Positions 13,468 to 21,368 of a DNA stretch of 54,098 bases are shown here, in pieces. Position 1 is the stretch's first letter. Each line of letters begins with the position of its first letter. Source of the DNA: Aquibacillus koreensis (GTDB taxonomy: Bacteria; Bacillota; Bacilli; Bacillales; Amphibacillaceae). Under the pieces are notes generated by a model, which made no database searches, had not been told where the DNA came from, and saw only the letters and a list, made by a program, of their open reading frames with translations. Location of the stretch: the NCBI RefSeq assembly GCF_025154055.1, contig NZ_JAOALK010000017.1:1-54098 (forward strand), given 5' to 3'. A program made the translations under genes and the position numbers.

Positions 13468-13721
13468 TGTTCTAAGGCATTATACCCAATCAAGGCGACT
13501 GTATAAGGATTCGACAAAGGATAGGGAGCAGATCTAGTTCAAATAAACCTATCCATAATAAAAACCGACATAAGCATGTACAATATGCTAATATTACCCG
13601 GGAAATTCGAATTATTACCAACAAAATATTTTATCGGTTAAGAACGTAGCTTTAATTGACAATTTGATGCGAACATGGCAAGGTTGTATTTGCTAACGAA
13701 AAAACGGAAGGAGTGACTTAA

Positions 13722-13955
13722 ATGATGCAAATATTAGGACAAGATGCTTTGATAAGCATGTTGTCACATATTATCTTTATAATTATTACATGGTATGCGA
13801 TCCAATCAGTTAACTTTGATGAATGGTTTAGAAAAATGAAAGTCTTCGAAGCGAGGATCCTTATTATTTTTATTACAATAGCAATAGGAACAACTGTCAG
13901 CAGATTTTTCTTGGAATTCCTATCGTGGTCACAACAACTGATTTATTTGTTTTGA
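13722..13955 (+). CDS. ywzB: DUF1146 membrane protein, YwzB-like
   Basis: A 77-residue protein with two predicted membrane helices (SMLSHIIFIIITWYAI and ARILIIFITIAIGTTV), separated by a charged loop NFDEWFRKMKVFE, and ending in the conserved SRFFLEFLSWSQQLIYL. It matches what I recall of B. subtilis YwzB, which also lies directly behind atpC. Function unknown. AAGGAG at 13708-13713 is 8 bases before the ATG. The gene is monocistronic in appearance. Confidence 0.85.
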   Translation: MMQILGQDALISMLSHIIFIIITWYAIQSVNFDEWFRKMKVFEARILIIFITIAIGTTVSRFFLEFLSWSQQLIYLF

Positions 13956-14042
13956 TTTTCCTTATTAATAGAACATTTACTAAATCGTTCAACTAAATCT
14001 TTTGATGATTGAATAAAGACATATTTTAGACAATATTATATG

Positions 14043-14072
14043 TTACGATTGTTATATAGTACATGTTATAAT
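14043..14072 (+). promoter_or_regulatory. Extended -10 promoter of the coiled-coil gene
   Basis: TATAAT at 14067-14072 is preceded by TG at 14064-14065, an extended -10. A weak -35 (TTACGA) lies 18 bases upstream. Expected transcription start is near 14079, leaving a short leader before the ATG at 14101. Confidence 0.6.
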
Positions 14073-14100
14073 AGAAAAAATGATTAGCGGAGTGATGATG

Positions 14101-14541
14101 ATGGAAGAAACATTGAAGCAAATACTCGGCGAACTACAAAAGGTAAATCAAAGAATGGACGGCCTTGATAAGCGAATGGATGGCTTTGATAACCGCTTTG
14201 AAACCATAGATAAACGCTTCGATACCATAGACAATCACTTTGAAACCATAGATAAACGCTTCGAAACCATAGACAATCGCTTTGAAACTATAGATAAACG
14301 TTTCGATACCGTAGACAAAGATATCAAGGAACTTAAAACTGGACAAGAAGAACTGAAGAACAGCATGATTAATCGAGTTGTTCCATATAAAGAAGAGGTT
14401 GCGAAACACATAAATGAAAGATTTGATGAACTGAAGGATTCATTAGAAGGCCAGCAACGGGTGATTGATACTTTATCTGCCAGATCTATTAAACATGAAA
14501 GTGAAATTAGACACATTAGAAGCATATTAAACAACCAATAG
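14101..14541 (+). CDS. Heptad-repeat coiled-coil protein
   Basis: A 146-residue soluble protein of unknown function. Residues about 20-85 consist of back-to-back seven-residue units of the type RFETIDK/RFDTIDN, encoded by near-identical 21-base DNA repeats (about 14190-14315), so this part arose by recent tandem duplication. It should form one long parallel coiled coil. The C-terminal third is a second amphipathic, charged helix region without repeats. The ATG at 14101 follows GGAG by 8 bases; an ATG at 14080 is in frame but upstream of that site. It has its own promoter and terminator and interrupts the ywzB-ywmB neighbourhood seen in B. subtilis, so it is an accessory insert. I see no signal peptide or membrane helix. 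Confidence 0.8.
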   Translation: MEETLKQILGELQKVNQRMDGLDKRMDGFDNRFETIDKRFDTIDNHFETIDKRFETIDNRFETIDKRFDTVDKDIKELKTGQEELKNSMINRVVPYKEEVAKHINERFDELKDSLEGQQRVIDTLSARSIKHESEIRHIRSILNNQ

Positions 14542-14566
14542 GAGCTGATCTAGCTCCTATTTATAT
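14540..14566 (+). terminator. Terminator after coiled-coil gene
   Basis: AGGAGCT, loop GATCT, AGCTCCT, then ATTTATATT. The stem overlaps the TAG stop. The T tract is mixed with A, so it is of moderate strength. Confidence 0.65.
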
Positions 14567-14802
14567 TGGCAGATTAATAAACGGATCATTGTTAAATAAT
14601 CGGTTTATTATCACAACCATTTTTATAGGCGAATGTGGTTTGATTTCTATTTCTTGAAAAAAGAAAGTTAGTCTGAAACATAACGAAAGCTACGTATCGT
14701 ATTTTTGTAGCCCTTAGCACGTTTAAGTTGTTTTTCACGCTTAAGAAGTTCGCCTTAAGTGGCATTGTCTCTCACGTCCGTTTGGATAGGAGAGACATTT
14801 TT
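14567..14802 (+). ncRNA. Possible small RNA or leader with terminator
   Basis: This gene-free stretch contains three successive hairpins: GCTAC/GTAGC (14689-14711), a bulged CAC..TTAAG/CTTAAGTG stem (about 14736-14760), and TGTCTCTC/GAGAGACA (14766-14797) followed by five T, a terminator shape. No gene ends just before it, so the terminator must close a non-coding transcript or act as an attenuator in the leader of ywmB. No riboswitch class that I know fits. Confidence 0.35.
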
Positions 14803-14914
14803 AAATAGTACGAGCAGTTTATGTCATACTTTGACGAAAAAAAATCTGTATATCCCCAATCCTTTCTGTTCAGACTGATACCTAACAGACATTTGTCCAA
14901 GGGAGAGGAATACG

Positions 14915-15637
14915 ATGATAAAACCAAGGTTTATTTTTATTGTATTAGTGGTAATGATTCTAGTAATATCGCAAAAAACATTTACAAGTGCATCGTCCAA
15001 TATGTTACATGAGGTTGATGAAATCGCAAATCTAGTAAAACAAGAAAATCTAGCAATTGGAGAATGGCAAGTGATTGTTAAAGAAAAACAAGCAATCGAG
15101 ACATTCGATCAGAACATGGACTATATCCAGAATAAATTTCCTAATGCTACTTTTGTAACCAAACAAACGGAAAATGCGACTACATATGTATGGGACCACC
15201 ATAAAACCGATCAAGTAACCGAAACATATACTATGGTGGTGGCAAACCATGATAGCCCATCTTTCGACATAAGCTATAAGATCACGGGAAAGCGTTGGAA
15301 TAATAAGATAAAACAACAAAACGCTAAAGATATGGAAACAATTACAAGGGAAATATTTACTGAAAATTTGACAAAATTCTCTTGTATCACGACACAATCA
15401 GGTGTTATTATGAAAGAAGTTTCACTGCTAGAAACATTAACAGAAAAATTACAAGTTCAAACGCTAGATTACTTACAAGAAGAAGATTTTGTAGTCCTAT
15501 CTGGTTATACTCCACGCTGGCAAACTGTTTTACCTGCCTCGGACGCCTCCATGAACGTACAATTGGCATTTCGAGAAGGATTGGGCGGAAAAACAACCAT
15601 TACAATAGGAACACCTATCATAACTACTGAATATTAA
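14915..15637 (+). CDS. ywmB: YwmB-like TATA-box-like secreted protein
   Basis: A 240-residue protein with an N-terminal signal peptide or anchor (MIKPRFIFIVLVVMILVISQ). It matches the place and general form of B. subtilis YwmB (DUF1779 family), just before murA. The rest is a soluble alpha/beta domain predicted to face the outside. The function is unknown; position next to murAA and spoIID hints at an envelope role. AGGGAGAGG precedes the ATG. Confidence 0.75.
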   Translation: MIKPRFIFIVLVVMILVISQKTFTSASSNMLHEVDEIANLVKQENLAIGEWQVIVKEKQAIETFDQNMDYIQNKFPNATFVTKQTENATTYVWDHHKTDQVTETYTMVVANHDSPSFDISYKITGKRWNNKIKQQNAKDMETITREIFTENLTKFSCITTQSGVIMKEVSLLETLTEKLQVQTLDYLQEEDFVVLSGYTPRWQTVLPASDASMNVQLAFREGLGGKTTITIGTPIITTEY

Positions 15638-15671
15638 TATTAGTGAAATTGGACGCAGAGGAGAATGAACC

Positions 15672-16982
15672 TTGGAAAAAATCATCGTCCGTGGTGGGAG
15701 GCAGTTAGAAGGCACAGTGAAAGTGGAAGGTGCTAAAAATGCCGTACTGCCTGTCATCGCAGCAAGTTTAATTGCAAGTGAAGGAAAAAGTGTTATTCAC
15801 GAAGTTCCAGCCCTTGCTGATGTTTATACGATCAAAGAAGTTCTTAGTAATATGAGCGCTAATGTTCGCTACAATAATAATACAGTAACCGTTGATGCAT
15901 CCAAACCACTTAAAACAGAGGCTCCGTTCGAATATGTAAGAAAGATGAGAGCATCCGTACTAGTTCTAGGTCCATTACTTGCACGCTATGGTCATGCAAA
16001 AGTTGCAATGCCAGGCGGATGTGCAATTGGATCCCGTCCTATTGACTTACACCTGAAAGGCTTTGAGGCAATGGGTGCAAAAGTTCATGTTGGAAACGGC
16101 TATGTTGAAGTGCATGCAGAAGGTCGACTAAAGGGCGCGAAAGTTTATTTGGATGTGCCTAGTGTCGGTGCGACAGAAAACATTATGATGGCAGCAGCAT
16201 TAGCAGAAGGAAGAACAATTCTTGAAAACTGTGCAAAAGAACCTGAAATAGTAGATCTAGCAAATTTCTTAAATAAAATGGGTGCAAAAGTTATTGGTGC
16301 AGGTACAGAAACGATCAAGATTGATGGCGTTGAAAAACTGTACGGTGCAGAGCACACCATTATTCCAGACAGAATCGAAGCCGGAACATTTATGGTTGCA
16401 TCCGCCATTACTGGTGGAAACGTATTAGTAAGAGGCGCAGAATTAGAGCACCTACGTTCCTTAGTTTCAAAAATGGAGGAAATGGGTGTAAAGATTACCG
16501 AAGAAGCGGATGGCTTACGTGTTATTGGTCCAAAAAAATTAAAAGCCACAGATTTAAAGACGCTTCCACATCCAGGATTCCCAACAGATATGCAATCACA
16601 AATGATGGCACTCATGCTTAATGCTGAAGGCACAAGTGTAATTACCGAAACAGTATTCGAAAACAGATTCATGCACGTAGAAGAATTCCGTCGTATGAAT
16701 GCGAAGCTAAAAATTGAAGGCCGTAGTGTTATTGTCGAAGGACCTGTTACTTTACAAGGAGCAGAGGTTGCAGCAACTGACTTAAGAGCAGGGGCAGCGT
16801 TAATTTTGGCTGGATTAACCGCTGAAGGTTATACGCGAGTTACAGAATTAAAACACCTAGATCGTGGCTATGTAGATTTTGCTTCAAAATTAGCTACATT
16901 GGGTGCAGATATTGAACGTGTCAATGATGATGGAGAAGTCATACTTGACTCAAAAGATCACCAACAAACATCAGCATCGTAA
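15672..16982 (+). CDS. murA: UDP-N-acetylglucosamine 1-carboxyvinyltransferase
   Basis: Transfers enolpyruvate from PEP to UDP-GlcNAc, the first committed step of peptidoglycan synthesis. The 436 residues match MurAA of B. subtilis. The catalytic cysteine is Cys117 in [15 protein letters not shown]; other family blocks are [16 protein letters not shown] at the start, [11 protein letters not shown] and [12 protein letters not shown]. Start is a TTG at 15672 with GAGGAG 8 bases upstream. The Cys (rather than Asp) implies fosfomycin sensitivity of this enzyme, as known for the family. ywmB lies 34 bases upstream, probably the same transcript. Confidence 0.96.
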   Translation: MEKIIVRGGRQLEGTVKVEGAKNAVLPVIAASLIASEGKSVIHEVPALADVYTIKEVLSNMSANVRYNNNTVTVDASKPLKTEAPFEYVRKMRASVLVLGPLLARYGHAKVAMPGGCAIGSRPIDLHLKGFEAMGAKVHVGNGYVEVHAEGRLKGAKVYLDVPSVGATENIMMAAALAEGRTILENCAKEPEIVDLANFLNKMGAKVIGAGTETIKIDGVEKLYGAEHTIIPDRIEAGTFMVASAITGGNVLVRGAELEHLRSLVSKMEEMGVKITEEADGLRVIGPKKLKATDLKTLPHPGFPTDMQSQMMALMLNAEGTSVITETVFENRFMHVEEFRRMNAKLKIEGRSVIVEGPVTLQGAEVAATDLRAGAALILAGLTAEGYTRVTELKHLDRGYVDFASKLATLGADIERVNDDGEVILDSKDHQQTSAS

Positions 16983-16990
16983 TTTTTATA

Positions 16991-17020
16991 AAAAAGATCG
17001 CCTACGGGCGGTCTTTTTTA
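16991..17020 (+). terminator. Terminator after murA
   Basis: AAAAAAGATCGCC, loop TACG, GGCGGTCTTTTTT. Strong stem with T tract. The 52-bp tandem array starts about 30 bases further on. Confidence 0.92.
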
Positions 17021-17051
17021 TTTGGTTTTTTGTAAGCATGGCTACACGACC

Positions 17052-17505
17052 GGATCTAAACTGCATGAAGAAGTCCGAAGTGGATGAACCTCGGACAAGA
17101 ACAGGTCTAAACTGCATGAAGAAGTCCGAAGTGGATGCAACCTCGGACATGAGAAGATCTAAATTGAATGATGAAGTCCGAAGTGGAAGCACCCTCGGAC
17201 AAGAACAGGTCTAAACTACATGATGAAGTCCGAAGTGGAAGCACCCTCGGACAAGAACAGATCTAAACTGAAGTCCGAAGTGGGTACAACCTCGGACAAG
17301 AACAGATCTAAACTGCATGATGAAGTCCGAAGTGGGTACAACCTCGGACAAGAACAGGTCTAAACTGCATGATGAAGTCCGAAGTGCCTGCAACCTCGGA
17401 CAAGAACAGATCTAACCTGCATGATGAAGTCCGAAGTGGGTACAACCTCGGACAAGAACAGATCTAAACTGCATGATGAAGTCCGAAGTGGTCACAACTT
17501 CGGAC
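17052..17505. repeat. 52-bp tandem array, nine units, each with a hairpin
   Basis: GTCCGAAG recurs at 17073, 17124, 17176, 17228, 17273, 17325, 17377, 17429 and 17481. The spacing is 52 bases except for one 51 and one 45 (a 7-base deletion). Each unit holds a 25-base segment GTCCGAAGT-loop-ACCTCGGAC that can pair except for one A-C mismatch; the last unit has ACTTCGGAC and pairs perfectly. Between hairpins lies a linker with GACAAGAACAGATCTAAACT. The array follows the murA terminator and is non-coding on both strands (the open frames through it are products of the repeat). A second locus of the family is at 45887. Confidence 0.92.
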
Positions 17506-17740
17506 TTCAACTGGTATATTTTAATTAGAGTAGTCCGTACTTGCCCCAATACTGACTATATATGCCAATCATTGCGTCTCACCTTATTAAAACCATGACC
17601 CTGACACACCCTATACAACCACAAACCCGCAACCAATAATACATATGCTTAACTAATTAGGATTATGAAAGAAATAGTTCGCACCTAGACACATATCCAA
17701 TCATAAGCTAGTAATAAGTATCTACAAAGGAGGAGTTCGT
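17506..17740 (+). other. Gap before the LD-carboxypeptidase gene
   Basis: 235 AT-rich bases without a convincing gene or terminator. It presumably holds the promoter of the next gene; I see no good -35/-10 pair. Confidence 0.3.
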
Positions 17741-18652
17741 ATGAGACCTAGACGACTAAACAAAGGAGATACAGTCGGTGTGATTGCACCAGCAGGTCCA
17801 ACAGACAAAGATGAGCTTCTAGATGGGATATCTTTTCTAAATAGCTTGGGATTACATGTGAAATTAGGTAAACATGTGCTTAATCAATATGGATACCTAG
17901 CAGGGAGTGATCAGAACCGTCTAGAAGACTTACATGCCATGTTTGCAGACAAAGACGTCTCAGCTATCTTCTGTGCGCGAGGAGGGTATGGTACGGCCCG
18001 AATAGCGCCATATATTAATTATCATCTCATTGCCAACAATCCTAAAATTTTTTGGGGATATAGTGATATCACCTTTTTACACACGGCAATAAGACAAATG
18101 ACAGGATTAGTAACGTTTCACGGACCGATGGTAAGCTCTGACTTTAGCAAAGATGATTTTGATTATTTATCTAAACAAATGTTTGATCAACTATTCTATC
18201 CAGCTACCTTACTCTACACGGATAAAATTTCGCCACTTAAAATAATCAGTCATGGGGAAGCGTGTGGAGAAATTGTCGGTGGGAATTTATCTGTTTTAAT
18301 TAACACACTGGGAACGCGGTTTGAATTGGATACGAGCGGAAAACTATTATTATTAGAAGACGTTGGAGAAGAACCCTATCGAATCGATGCTTTTTTAAAC
18401 CAATTAAAACTGGCAGGAAAAATTGATGCAGCAGCAGGTATAATCCTTGGAGATTTTAACAACGTAGCGCCTAAAAAATCTTCCTTTACCTTAGATCAAG
18501 TCCTTCACCAATACTTTCAGCACCTACATAAACCAGTCATAAGCGGCTTGAAGATTGGTCACTGCTTCCCGCATTTCTCCATTCCCCTTGGTGTAGAAGC
18601 AAAACTTTCCACTACAGATAAAACGCTACTAATAAGTCCCGGAATAACATAA
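17741..18652 (+). CDS. LD-carboxypeptidase / MccF-like S66 peptidase
   Basis: A 303-residue cytosolic serine peptidase of family S66, which removes the terminal D-Ala from muropeptide tetrapeptides during peptidoglycan recycling, or in MccF relatives hydrolyses microcin-type nucleotide conjugates. The triad is visible as Ser108 in WGYSDIT, Glu206 in LLEDVGEEPYRID and His274 in KIGHCFPH. The N-terminus (KGDTVGVIAPAGP) is typical. AAAGGAGGAG precedes the ATG. It is inserted between murA and spoIID, which are neighbours in B. subtilis. The LdcA role is more likely given the envelope context, but MccF-like immunity cannot be excluded. Confidence 0.9.
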   Translation: MRPRRLNKGDTVGVIAPAGPTDKDELLDGISFLNSLGLHVKLGKHVLNQYGYLAGSDQNRLEDLHAMFADKDVSAIFCARGGYGTARIAPYINYHLIANNPKIFWGYSDITFLHTAIRQMTGLVTFHGPMVSSDFSKDDFDYLSKQMFDQLFYPATLLYTDKISPLKIISHGEACGEIVGGNLSVLINTLGTRFELDTSGKLLLLEDVGEEPYRIDAFLNQLKLAGKIDAAAGIILGDFNNVAPKKSSFTLDQVLHQYFQHLHKPVISGLKIGHCFPHFSIPLGVEAKLSTTDKTLLISPGIT

Positions 18653-18826
18653 AAAAAAATTGTCATAACAAGGCTTGTCTACTAATAACATAGGGTGAGG
18701 TAGAAACCAAATAGTAGATCGAATATAGCTTGTCTATGAAATGAAAAAATTCTTCATGAAGCTAGTTCTACTGCGTACCTATCTCGAATAGATTTAATAG
18801 AGAAGAACTAGAAAAGGAGGCGAACA

Positions 18827-19912
18827 ATGAAAAAACGAAAAAGACGCCTAAGTAAAAAAATAATAACGAAACAATCATCATCCAACCAATGGAAAGTTCC
18901 AGGTTTCATTTTTATCGGTAGTTTAATTACAATTATACTGATTTTACCAACTCTGATTGTCGTCCCATTCATACAATCAGACGGTACAGATACAAGATCA
19001 GTCGACACAGAGAATGAAGAAGTGGAAGCAGAAGTAGTTCTGAACCCAAGTGATTCTCCTTTTTCTGTAACAGTTTTTCGTTCAAATGAAAACACGACAG
19101 AAAATGTACCACTAGAAGATTATGTAACAAGAGTAGTCGCGTCAGAAATGCCAGCTGATTTTGAATTAGAAGCCTTAAAAGCACAATCATTAGCGGCTAG
19201 AACCTATATAGTTCGATATTTAATGCACGGGGATGAAGGCAAAGTTCCGAGCGGTGCAGATGTTACGGATACGATCCAGCACCAAGTGTATAAAAGTGAT
19301 ACACAACTGCGAGAACTATGGGGTGTAGATTACAACTGGAAAATGAACAAAATAAAACAAGCGGTATTCGATACAAAGGGACAAATCATCACGTATGATG
19401 ATCAACCAATCGATCCATCGTTCTTTTCTACAAGTAATGGATATACCGAAAACTCAGAGGACTATTGGGCAAACGAATTACCATACTTACGAAGTGTAGC
19501 TAGTCCATGGGATGAACAATCGCCTAAATTCACAGACCAAAAAGTAATACCAATTACCGAAGTAGAAGCTGCATTAAGTGTTTCTATTGGGAATTCTTCA
19601 GAGAATTACGCAGTAAAGCGGACAGAAAGTAATCGAGTTGCTGAGATTACCATAGGCGGAAAAACATTCTCAGGACGTGATGTAAGAGAAGCACTTGGTT
19701 TACGCTCCAATGATTTTGAAGTAGAAAAGAAAGATAACCATCTTGTCTTTAAAACAAAAGGATATGGCCACGGGGTTGGCATGAGTCAGTATGGTGCGAA
19801 CGGGATGGCGCAAGAGGGAAAAAACTATGAAGAGATCGTAACCTACTATTATCAAGATGTAGAAATTAACAACGTTAACGCGGCTGCACCTAAACTAGCA
19901 GCGAAAAATTAA
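18827..19912 (+). CDS. spoIID: Stage II sporulation protein D
   Basis: Membrane-anchored lytic transglycosylase that, in complex with SpoIIP and SpoIIM, degrades septal peptidoglycan and drives engulfment in the mother cell. 361 residues, slightly longer than the B. subtilis protein. A basic cytosolic start is followed by one membrane helix (about residues 26-46), then the SpoIID domain. The catalytic Glu is probably Glu107 in VVASEMPADFELEALKAQ; the C-terminus holds GYGHGVGMSQYGANGMA, the family signature. AAAAGGAGG lies before the ATG. In the family it is transcribed by sigma-E; the upstream gap contains GTCATA (18662) but I cannot define a full promoter. Confidence 0.94.
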   Translation: MKKRKRRLSKKIITKQSSSNQWKVPGFIFIGSLITIILILPTLIVVPFIQSDGTDTRSVDTENEEVEAEVVLNPSDSPFSVTVFRSNENTTENVPLEDYVTRVVASEMPADFELEALKAQSLAARTYIVRYLMHGDEGKVPSGADVTDTIQHQVYKSDTQLRELWGVDYNWKMNKIKQAVFDTKGQIITYDDQPIDPSFFSTSNGYTENSEDYWANELPYLRSVASPWDEQSPKFTDQKVIPITEVEAALSVSIGNSSENYAVKRTESNRVAEITIGGKTFSGRDVREALGLRSNDFEVEKKDNHLVFKTKGYGHGVGMSQYGANGMAQEGKNYEEIVTYYYQDVEINNVNAAAPKLAAKN

Positions 19913-19928
19913 TACATGTCTGGAACTC

Positions 19929-19967
19929 AAGCTGTCAGAGGATTCCCTCCCTCTTGGCAGCTTTTTT
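19929..19967 (+). terminator. Terminator after spoIID
   Basis: AAGCTG..AGAGG pairs with CCTCT..CAGCTT with a small internal mismatch, followed by a T tract (CTTTTTTG). Confidence 0.8.
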
Positions 19968-20034
19968 GTGCCCCATTCTACCATGGATTTCTACACTCCC
20001 AAACACCACTAAAAAAATAAATCTTATAAAAAAT

Positions 20035-20063
20035 GTATAATAATTTCACTTTGTCGAAAAATA
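20035..20063 (+). promoter_or_regulatory. Candidate sigma-F promoter of spoIIQ
   Basis: GTATA at 20035-20039 fits the sigma-F -35 (GYATA), and AAAATA at 20058-20063 fits the 3' part of the -10; the GG of the consensus is missing and the spacer is about 14 bases. spoIIQ is transcribed by sigma-F in B. subtilis. A Spo0A-box sequence overlaps the -10 side. Confidence 0.35.
20051..20058 (+). promoter_or_regulatory. Spo0A-box sequence upstream of spoIIQ
   Basis: TTGTCGAA is an exact match to the 0A-box consensus. It lies 80 bases before the spoIIQ ATG and overlaps the candidate sigma-F -10. A single 8-mer occurs by chance, so function is uncertain. Confidence 0.4.
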
Positions 20064-20137
20064 AGTGAAAAAATTTTTTTGGTTTTATGTATATATCTTC
20101 CTGAAAGTGATCAGAATGATTCCTGAGGTGATGATCA

Positions 20138-21070
20138 ATGGAGGAAAATCAGAACGTTTCAAAAAATGGTTGGAAACGGATCGTACGTAAAAAGTGGTTT
20201 TTTCCCGCAGTATATTTAACATTTGCTGCAGTGTTGTTAACAGGAGTATTATGGTATCAAAACTTAGATAATCAACTACCAGAGGCTTCAGATGAGCCAA
20301 ATTCAGGTGTAGACGATGATCAAATTTTTGGTGACCCAAATGAATTCGAGCAAGATGCAGATCCTGTTGTTAGTCAACAAGAAGTAGTCAAGATGCCAGT
20401 AGCAGAAGAAAATCAAGCAGAAATTGTAACAAAGTTCTACGATCACAGTGCGGATAGTGCAGATCAAGAAAAAGCACTTGTTCTATTTGACAATAAATAC
20501 TATCAGAGTACTGGTGTAGATATTGCATCTTCAGACGGTGAAAGCTTTGAAATAACTGCATCATTAAGCGGTACTGTAACAGAAGTGAAAGAAGATCCAT
20601 TACTAGGTCATGTTATTAAAATAGACCATGAAAATGATCTTCAAACCTATTATGCATCTGTTCAAGATGTATTAGTAGAAGCGGGTGCTGAAGTAAAACA
20701 AGGTGACGCAATTGCATCTGCAGGTCGTAATTTATTTGGACAAGCTAGTGGTGTACATGTACATTTCGAACTTAGAAAAGATGGTGTTGCGATCAACCCA
20801 GAAGATTACTTTAATCAATCAGTTGCTGAGGTAAGTGTACCAACAACAGAAGAAAACACAAGTGAAACAACAGAAGAAGAAAATACAAGTGAAACACCAG
20901 ATGAAAATGCTAACCCAGATGCATCAACAGAAGAGGAAGACGCATCAAGCGAAAATGAAGTTGATGATGAAGAAGGCACTGACGAAGAGGAAGAAGACTC
21001 GGATGAAGGTGCTGAAGAGGATAGTGTTGAACCGAACACAGAATCCTCCGCAGCAATGGCAAACGCATAA
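20138..21070 (+). CDS. spoIIQ: Stage II sporulation protein Q
   Basis: Forespore membrane protein that crosses the intermembrane space and docks with SpoIIIAH, forming the channel/ratchet of engulfment. 310 residues: short basic cytosolic tail, one membrane helix (about 25-42), then an M23/LytM domain (about 110-225). The first zinc ligand of HxxxD is replaced: Ser124-x-x-x-Asp128 in YQSTGVDI, while HVH (207-209) is kept, so the domain is probably catalytically dead, as in B. subtilis. The last 80 residues are a low-complexity tail of Glu, Asp, Ser and Thr, more acidic and longer than I expect for the family. The ATG follows GAGGTGATGATCA. Confidence 0.92.
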   Translation: MEENQNVSKNGWKRIVRKKWFFPAVYLTFAAVLLTGVLWYQNLDNQLPEASDEPNSGVDDDQIFGDPNEFEQDADPVVSQQEVVKMPVAEENQAEIVTKFYDHSADSADQEKALVLFDNKYYQSTGVDIASSDGESFEITASLSGTVTEVKEDPLLGHVIKIDHENDLQTYYASVQDVLVEAGAEVKQGDAIASAGRNLFGQASGVHVHFELRKDGVAINPEDYFNQSVAEVSVPTTEENTSETTEEENTSETPDENANPDASTEEEDASSENEVDDEEGTDEEEEDSDEGAEEDSVEPNTESSAAMANA

Positions 21071-21084
21071 GTATATAATATGAC

Positions 21085-21115
21085 AAAAGCCTTAGGATTA
21101 TACCTAAGGCTTTTT
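21085..21115 (+). terminator. Terminator after spoIIQ
   Basis: AAAAGCCTTAGG, loop ATTATA, CCTAAGGCTTTTT. Perfect stem followed by T residues. Confidence 0.93.
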
Positions 21116-21239
21116 CTATTAACTAATTAAAAGTACTTAATTTGTAATAAGATAGCTATAATTCGTTAAAATCCTACCAAATCTCTAGTAAAAATACAGT
21201 ATATATACTATAGTAATTTACATATATTTAAACGTATAA

Positions 21240-21268
21240 TTGTCGAAATTTTTAAAATTATTGTCGAG
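21240..21268 (+). promoter_or_regulatory. Pair of Spo0A boxes before the AimR-like gene
   Basis: TTGTCGAA at 21240-21247 is a perfect 0A box, and TTGTCGAG at 21261-21268 matches in 7 of 8 positions, in the same direction. They are 21 bases apart, two turns of the helix, which fits cooperative binding on one face. A -35-like TTGACC starts at 21281, 12 bases after the second box, as in class II promoters activated by Spo0A; the -10 is poor. Confidence 0.6.
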
Positions 21269-21368
21269 TAATTAAGTGTTTTGACCTGTTTGAATTTAAT
21301 AGTATTTATGGAATAATTGAATGATGAACAAGTTTAATAACTTCCACATATTGGGGAGGAGGGTGAAA

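Noticed and set aside
13655-13700. Sigma-A promoter of ywzB from TTGACA at 13656
   Set aside because: A perfect -35 is present, but no -10-like hexamer lies 16-18 bases downstream.
14134-14534. Antisense proteins opposite the coiled-coil gene
   Set aside because: They mirror the 21-bp heptad repeats on the minus strand; no ribosome binding site or promoter.
16903-17214. Protein encoded across the end of murA and the 52-bp array
   Set aside because: It overlaps murA in another frame and then translates the repeat; no start signal.
17052-17505. CRISPR array
   Set aside because: The step is regular, but there are no unique spacers: all 52 bases are conserved between units, and no cas genes are nearby.
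20835-21083. Gln/Lys-rich protein in the spoIIQ tail
   Set aside because: Other-frame reading of the acidic codons of the spoIIQ tail; no own start signals.
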